A stretch of 64,000 bases of DNA, taken from the NCBI GenBank assembly GCA_004794785.1, contig SJOL01009574.1, positions 848,577 to 912,576 on the forward strand, given 5' to 3'. The translations under genes and the position numbers were made by a program. The stretch is from Opisthorchis felineus (Eukaryota > Platyhelminthes > Trematoda > Opisthorchiida > Opisthorchiidae). The notes below the pieces were generated by a model. That model ran no database searches and was not told the DNA's origin. It saw only the letters and a program-made list of their open reading frames with translations. Positions 52,401-61,400 of this stretch are shown here, one piece after another. The number at the start of each line of letters is the position of its first letter. The first letter of the stretch is position 1.

Positions 52401-55400
52401 ATCACGAATGATTCAAAATTCTGGAGCAGAAGTTCAGCAACTGAAAGGCCTAATATTGTCGCTCGTTGCCACGGGTAGACAAGACGTTCATGTATTCCGA
52501 AAAGTTAGTAAGGCATTTTACGCCCCTCAGTTCTACAAGAACACTTCCGAACACTTCCAGCAACAGTAAAATGGGAGGGGGTTCGCCATATTATTTACTC
52601 TCAGCGTTTCGATGCCTTTATTCCAGTTCCTCCAAGTCATATTTTTCTAGGACCTATTATTTTTTAAAGATGAAAACAAACAACTGTCGACCAAAACTCA
52701 TTCTATTCCATTCGTTAGGTTCGAAGTGGCATTTAGAAACATGGATTGTCCTAAAATCTTGTCGCGAGATATAGTACGGGGTTGCGGGTCAGAAAAATTT
52801 CCCACATTCCAACCAGTTCATGTCTTTATCGTAACCCAGAAATGGTTACTACGCTCCCTTAGCTGCCGCTGCTACAGATTAGTGTTTTATTGCACCCTGA
52901 GCTTCCCCGCGGGGCGCCCCCGTTGAATAACCACTTGGTCTTAGCTCAACTGCCTTCGCCGTGGCAACGGAGCCCCATCTTTGGATCCCGGGTATCTGCT
53001 GCTCCAGGCACGGTCAATACCAACACAGAACGAACTAGGGAATTTCACGCGTATATCTCACCAAACTAGAAACCTGCGGTAAAATATGAACACCATTCAA
53101 CTTTGAGCCACGGACAATAGAATACTGCTCAATCCTTGTGGTATATGTATTTGGTCCGTTTAAGGAGATAGTTCACAAAAAACCTTTCTCCCAATCAGAA
53201 TCAAGCGGAACATCAATGTCCTCAACCCAAGGTCAACCGCACGAGCAGTTGTCACTGTTGGGTCTTCGCACATCCTGGTTCAGCGGAACCTCCTCTGGAA
53301 TCCACAGTCAGATATGTGAGTTCGGCTATTTTTATGCGTCACTGTGTCACCCTTTTTTACTTGCAGTCATTACAATATCACTGTCACGAGGAAACCAATC
53401 AAGTCAGGTGTAAATTAAAGAACTATGAGGGTGAATATTCACCTGAATCTGTCTACCTTTTAGAAATACACTATCACATTTGTATTGAGGCTTCTCGCCA
53501 CTTCCGTACCAACTGACTCTAGGTGTGAAGTGATTTTGCTAAGCTTCTGCAGTGAGAAGTCTCCAACTCGGTGGTAGCCGGCGTTAGTCCTCTCGCGTGT
53601 ATTGGTCCAGGCCAGTACAGCACTGGCAGTTGGTACCAGGCCGTTGCCAACTGGTCAACAAATCCATCCGGTTTTTAGAGCTGCTCGAGCTAGCACATCC
53701 TATTCTGCGACCATGCAATTTGCTGGCAAGTTGTCTTTTTTATATTAAAAATGCCACTTTTACCCCCCAAAGGAAAAACACTATTCAGATGAGTCTGCAT
53801 CATCCATTCTTGGACAGATTGCTATGAAATTGCTTTCCGCTGGACAGGTTATCTATCATTCCCCTGGAGTCTCCACTGCTTTGTGCCTTAAAGCACTGCT
53901 CATCTCCTAGAAAAGACCATGAGATGGGCCATCGAAGGATGGAGGACGGTCTCAATCAGATGCATATTATCATGAAGGAAACTACTCACAAGGTTGCTGA
54001 AAACTCTTCGACAGCCCACGACCGGTTTCGCCCTTCTTGGGGCTCATCAGGTAGGCGCAGTCCCCGAGTTTCCGTCAACCTTATGTTCTACTTGAACCCA
54101 AATTGGACTGATTTCGACAAATACACTCATTTGCAAATCAATTTGGTTTTCACGGGAGACTCAAGTGAGTCTCTCGTTTATGATGTTCTTCAACTGAATG
54201 TGCTGCACACAGGCCGCCTCATATTTCAGTTGGTACGATATTCGAGGTATCGCAGTATATCGCAGATGCATATTAGGACAATGGGATTAGTGTGTGGCTC
54301 CTACTGTGATGAAGTGGACGAATTGAAGTTAGACTTCCTTCTATCAAATCTAGCTTTCTGACCCCTGGATGCGGGTGTCACGTTTTGGTCACGCTCCCCC
54401 CCCCCTTCCCGTCACCAATAGCTTTGTATAGTGTCAGGCAGGGTCCAGACAAGAAAACCACATGTGCAGAGAACGACGTGTCTCCAAGGTCACCATCGGT
54501 ACCACACGTTCCGGATAGCAGTCGCGTTGGCGGATCTTACCAAACACGGCTTAGCAGCATGCGACCAGCAGAGTGGGTGTGAAATTGCTCACGCAGGAGC
54601 GTCTCCATTGGCTGGACAGAACGAACAAGCGGACGACCATAATTGGCCCTTTGCGCAGAAGCTCTGTGTGTTTGTCCTGACAATACAGCCGTGTACCGTG
54701 TTCTCTGCCTTCTCGTTATCGCGTAGTCTGGCAGGCTCAGTTCCGGCGTAGCCAATAGACGGCCACCCACGATACACCCAGTGAAATCTAACCATCCATC
54801 TAACCAGCCATCACCAGAGGAGAAGAATCATCGCCAAAATGCTGAAAAACGGTTTAACTTCCGCGTAAATGATGACAGAGGCAGAAAGATTCCGAAGTAT
54901 GTCTACAAAGCGAACGAAATATGGTGGGATGAATGTGTCGAATACGGTCACAGTGAATAAAAAAACTGGAAAAAAACATGTCGTGCTGAGAATGAAGTCG
55001 TCTCCAAGATCGCGCTTCGTTCGTCACCAACCGAACCTTTTTTTATTCAGGTCCAGCAACTTCCAGTCGCGGCGATCGATAAAATTGAGGGTTTCAGTAC
55101 CTGAAATTCGTTGCAAAAATTTATGAAAGGAGGGGGGTGTTTATTCCTCACAAGAATGAAAAGTGATCAGACTTGATAGTATTTCCGACTTATGATGAGT
55201 AGAGCGAATTTTCTTAAAGATTTTTATGCACTAATGATGTTAATTTTCACCATAAGTGGACTGATTGGTGGTTTATGCGACGAACATTTAAGTGACTGCG
55301 TTTCCGTGTATGCCTGCCCCTCCCTTTTATGTCTATTTCTGCTATAAATAAGTGTGCCGGCAGGGAAAAGCGTGATCTAAACTAAACTCGAGGGTGGACA

Positions 55401-58400
55401 TCAAAGCGGACTATCAACTGACTACCCGCATGGCCATGAGCCACATGATCAGGGTCGCTCCAGTGTGCATGCGACTCCATGTTGACCCATGTTCCTTTGT
55501 GTCTGTAGTGCAACACGGGTGCGTCTTGAAGTGTGACGAGGCGCGGAATGGCGCATAATTCTGGAGTGTGATATTTTGCAGCGCGGTGACTCCTGGCTGA
55601 CCACCTTTTATCGGAAATTCCTCTACCTCATGGTCATCGAGGACTTTCACATTCCTTTGTTTCATCTGTGTACCGGTTGGCTTATTTCAGAGACCGGTAC
55701 GTTGGCTTTTCAGGGCTATCCTCTATGGGCCTCTCAATCGTTACACTTTGATAATTACTGAACAACTAAGCCTATGGCTGTATTTCGCAGTGTCGATCAT
55801 ACTATCCCACCTGTCTAGTAGCCGAAGCACAGACCCCTCTACCGATTTCAATGCTAACTTCGGATCTGCCTGTGACCGAATAGCAGCGAGAGCCGGCTTT
55901 TTGAGATTGGTCATATTGCCCCAGATTCTACAAGGAGTAATCTTGAAGCAGATCTTGTGGTCCACTTATCCGAGATCGTAACCCTGCCATGCATCTCATC
56001 GTGTGACAATCGCTTGTGTTGAGATTGTTTCAGACGACGTACGTATTTCGATAGAATAGTTTTACAGGACGTGCTTATTTGGATGGGCAATATCACAAAC
56101 GCTCACAGATCAGGGACCAGTGGAAGTGACCTTGTTCGAGCATATAGCCGAACCCATTTAAGCTGCCGTTCCACAAACGATGAGTAAAAAGCTATAGTGA
56201 GGATTTAGTCCTTGAATTTCCGATGGAAGCATACAACTAGGCAGAAACTATCATTGCTTCTTAGGGGAGAAATCCTACTTACGCGAGTTTCAAATTTTTG
56301 TGCAGTTTTATTCGGCCTAGTACATTGAGGCTGGGTCAGAAGAGAGATAGTCTCCAGCTAGAAGCTAGTGGACCGTTTCTCCGTGGGAATCTTCCACAGA
56401 GGGCGGAATTACCACACCTATGTGAATTTTCTGTGTTGTGCTCACTAGAATATACAGTCAAAACTGTCACGGCCAACGTAATTTCGAATAAGACGACGAA
56501 TTTAGCTACATCCGCTACTAGAAGGATCTATTCTCATGGCAGTGGAGGAAAGGTGTTGTCACGTGCAAAATGCCATGCTAATCAAAAAGCAACCAATCAG
56601 AATCAGGCAACCGAAGGATTGCCATAAAAGACCAATCAAAGTATGGGGACAAACCGTGAACACTTGGACAACTTTGGTTATATTTTCCAGCATTTCTACA
56701 TGAAAATAGTAAGTAAATTGATTTTGGTCGGAAAAACGGGTGTTCCGAGATTCTAGATGTGGAACCCAAAAACAATGCAGGCGCGGTAGAACATAACAAA
56801 GCAATGACAACGTAGTGTTTTTTATCCACATCTTTTTTAGGTTACAAGCTGAAAACTGTTTTGTCACGTTTGAAACCGTCGAATAAGGCTTTGGAAAAGC
56901 TCATTCTGACTGCAATCTTCTCTATACAGCAGTCTGTGTAATATCATTTATTCCAAACTAGTCGTGCTGTGTTCTTGGTTCTTTGTATCGTTATTGAACT
57001 CGGCTCCTTCTCTCTTATGTACACTCAGTGAAATCGCAAGTCATCTGACCGCGTCAGACAAATGTATCAATGCTTCAATAAACTACTGGGGAAGTTTACA
57101 GGACTGGGATCTGACCGAATGGGGAGCTGTTCACAAGGCTGTCAGCCGAAAATTGTTTGGTCAGAATCAAAGGTAAGTGGAGTCAAGTGGAACACTTTTC
57201 AATTCTGCTCTCTGAACCTCGTTCAGGGAAACTCAGTAAAGCCTTACCCCGTCTGGGGAACGCATGGACTTCTTAAAATCACCGTTAGTTCTGTCTGACT
57301 TGAATAATCGATCGATAGCGCCCGTGACATGGGGCCCAACAATCAACCTCATATCTCAGAGTTGGTTTGCGGAAGCAAATTGGATCTGCCATCCCATGAG
57401 GTAACCAGGTGGTCCAATTTATCTCCCTTGCTTTAGAAATGCCGTGAGGACATTTCCAGCAAGCTTGAGCAAGGTTCGTCCGACGAACTGAAACTATCCG
57501 ATTCGTTATGGATTACAAGGTTCTGTTTTAGGTGTGTTGATATCAACTGATGATGATTGATGATTGCCTAGGAAAAGCTCCTCCAAGCAAACATTCTCTC
57601 TGACTCCGCATAGAAAAGCAGGCTGGATTGAATATCTTGAAATGAGAAGTTCAATTACACTTAGCCTGAGGATGCACTCAAGCTCGAGATAGCTTAGTGG
57701 TTGAGGCGCCAACTTCCTGACCGGAAGGTCCGTGGTTCAAACCCACCTCAGCATCTAGACTGCTCGTGACTGGGCTTGGGCAACCTGAGAGTGTCTCAGC
57801 CCTCGAGTCTTCTTCAGGCAGCAAAGCAGCTAGTCACCGGAAGGATATTACATCTGGAAGATTGACGATCGTCTGAACTTGAACCACCGACCTCCCGTCT
57901 CCGGAGTGGTGCTCAACTCACTGAGATGCTGCGGACGCTTGAGGGAGGTCGGTAATTCAGGTCCACATCCAGGTGGGTTCTTTTGTTCGTGCTGCATGTA
58001 CCTGGACATTGACTTGCAGGTTCCACCAAGTCCTCTAATTTCCAACATCCAGTATCTATTGGTTAAAACAAACTGGCATAAGATGTTACCCCCCTTAAGT
58101 GAGGTGACTGTAAAATCTGCTGACATTTACTAGATGAATTTTGCATCGAACGGCCCATTTTCTTGCCTAGAAATTTTCTCTGAAGATACAATTTTTCCGC
58201 TGCAGTCCCAGGACAACTTCACATCCGTGAAGCTCGGATTTACCCATTTGTCGCTACTTATGAGTAGTCCGTTTTAACAAAACAGACCGTTGAATTTAGC
58301 TGCTTATTTGAAGCATTCCACTCGAAAAACTGTTTTCCAGGATACTGAAAAGGTCTGCTCCGTATGGACGCTTCCGTTTCCTAGAGGTGACTGACTCATG

Positions 58401-61400
58401 ACAACCGTTATGCACGTGATATGCACCGGGTTAAACGTTTGGGCTTAAAGAACTCTTGAGAGTAAGTGGCGGAATTTCCGAATCGCCCGGGAAGCCGGAT
58501 AGACAAGGTTTGGGATGGAAATTGCAGTGTGTAAGCCAATGTTACGACGTGGCGACGAAACATAGTGGCATATTTTGAACCAACGTATGAGATGAACGCT
58601 GAAAAGCTGAACTAGGATCCCAACCATTAGAGTTATTCAGGTAGTTTTCTGGTACGAAGGGGCTAATAAGGACATAGAAGGCGACTAATAGGGAGAATAT
58701 TGTGCACTATAAGCCAACTGGAGCTGGGGTCGTTGTCTAACCAGAACACGTTCTTATTTAGTGGTGAATGGTAGCTGGGCATCAAGGCGGGGGTATTAAT
58801 GGCTACATCAGTGAGTCAGAAATTAGAGACTCAAGCATGGATGAGTTGATTCTGGTTTGGATGGTTGGGTAAGTTCCTTCATGCCTGTGTGAGTTTCACC
58901 ACTTTGGCGTATAATCTAAATGGGATATGGCTTCTGCTATCGGCCTATATTTATCTAAAATACACAATTTAGGACTGGTTGAGGGTAGAGAAAAGAAACA
59001 GGTGCATAAAGTTACGATACCTTTTACATTTCGAATGTAATTGGTTAACGTGCAAGGTTAGCGCAAAGGTTCTAACTTTTAGATGTGAGAGGATCAAATT
59101 CACCACGTCTTTTATCAAGAAACTAAATGCTACTCGGCTTACTGCCATCTGTTGACGCTAAAAATTGAATAACTGCAACTCAGTGACATTTTGTTTGCAG
59201 GTATACTCTCGCCCGCGTTGAATATCATCCACTGCTTAAAGACCCTGATTTGCACAGTGAGTTTACGACAGCAAATGAGCCACCCTACGTTCCAGAATTC
59301 CGTGAACAAGATCCATATACCGGACAGATCAGACTCGGTGGAAGAATACCTGTGGAACGAAGTCGACGCGTTGAACTCACTGCCCTGTCGAACCCGGATG
59401 CGTACTACCTCGTGACCAAGGACATCTTCATTCCTCCCGGTGGAATCCTAGATATGCAACCTGGAGTACGGCTAAAGTTTGAAAACGGTTTAGGGTTATT
59501 CTCGCAGGTATGTGATCGACCGGGATTACCTAACTCGATCCGTTGTAGTCTTCTTAAAGGGGCTCCATTTTTTTCATGTGATGCGACTGGTGGTCATCAA
59601 CGTCGGCGACAAGTAATCGGAGCGCCTGGAGGCATGCAAGGCTTCTTTCGTGTCAGATTGTACCGCATTAACTACGAGGTTTCTTACATCCACTGCCTAA
59701 CTGGGGAATTCATAGGTTATTGTTCATTGTGATTGCAGACCACCCCCCCCCCCCCGGAACGGTGTTTCACAATTACTTGAGACCCAAGAGGGAAGCTAGA
59801 GTCTTTGGACGGCACCCGCGACCTCTCAGTGCATCACTCATTAGAGAGTTCATTATCTGTTCTTGTCGATGTTACTGTTTTTTGCTGTCGTTTTGTTGTT
59901 GTTTTTGGTGGCAACAGGAAACCTTGCATGAAACTCGCACCTGAACTTTGGTGTGGAAATATTATCCCCCCTTCTCCGAATTATCTGCAGTGCTGTCTCG
60001 CCAGACCTTCTCAATTTAGAGAAATTCCACTGGAAAGCCTTTAGGTCTGACTGTCTTACTGTTTTTTGACACATTTTGGAAATCCAATACTGTGGAATGT
60101 ACATTCGACTCATTTGACTTTACCCAATATGGACAGGGTGAACTCAAGATAATGGGTACCGAAGCAATGCCAATCGAGATGAATCTGTTCGAAACTGATG
60201 ACGGGATCATGCTACCAAACTTTGTTCAGTCCGGTAACACTACCGAAGATTTATTGGCTAAATTTGACAATCGAACGATTCGGTTGGTGGGTGGTTACTT
60301 GGATGGCATTGCCTACGAAGGTCGTGTGGAGTGCCGTTCACCGTTGGAACACGTCCAGTATGTTGGTGAGACATCTATAAATGGTAGTGTTTGGGGGACG
60401 GTGTGCGAACGTGGGTTTGGAGCTCATGCTGCTATGCTTGTCTGTTCCAGTTTGGGGCTTGTGGCCCATCCAAAGGTGAGTTGGTCGTTTATTCCACGAT
60501 GTTTACTCTGATTCAGACACAAATGGGCAAACGGACTTGTTTTCTACGCATTATCTACTCGGGTCCGGTAATCCAGCGGTTAACATAACAGACTACTGCT
60601 TAGACGAGCCGGGTTCGAATTCCTGCATAAGCACGTTCAGGTTAGCTGCTAGCCCCTGTCTTCAAGTGCTGTTTTATAAACAAAGATATAAAAAGTTACT
60701 TGAAATAGGTATTTGACTGGTTAAGCACACCGCAGGCCGTAACTTGAATGAAAAAATCACGTTTAGGTGCGTGATTCTGATTCGCTCAAGTTCAGATAAC
60801 GTTTCTCACTTGTAGTGTTCCAAGCTAGAGCTTTAATGTATGTGAACGAAGGTTGGAACTGTGACAGTAACTGTCCCCACAGCCGACATTTGACTAATTT
60901 ATATGTGTGGCCTGAGGCCTAGTTTATCGAATGGAAGGGGGTGAACGATGCTAACTTAGTGGCTACACTCGGCCACACCGTGTCTAAGACGGCAGTCATC
61001 AAGTATTTTATCTATCCAGCAGTTAGGAAAGACGTGTACAGTTCACAGAGACATTCTGACAGACGTTTCTTCTATAAAGCTGGACCCAAACAAGTGAGGT
61101 TGTGCATTAAAAACGAGGTAACATGAGTCAACATTCTATCATTCAACCTGTCTAAAAGTAAAACTGAAACAGATGGGTAACGTCTTGAAAAAACACCACC
61201 AAAGTGCTTGTTTATTCACCGACAGGCTTCATCGGCTCGCTTTTTTCTTGGGGCTTTGCCTGGGTGAGTCTTTCTGGCTTGCCGTTCTGTTTTTTGCAGA
61301 AATCGCTACTGACCCTCGATTCCTTTTTTGCTGGATGTTTAGGGAAGCTAGCAACTGGTTGAAAATTAATTCCAATAGGAAGTTGAAGACACTCTGTGCG

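Noticed and set aside
53924..54361. 145-codon open frame
   Set aside because: It is the forward translation of a DR1 repeat; the same peptide appears wherever DR1 occurs.
54431..54751. 106-codon plus frame
   Set aside because: Part of repeat DR2, with an equivalent open frame in the inverted copy at 16.8 kb and frames on both strands.
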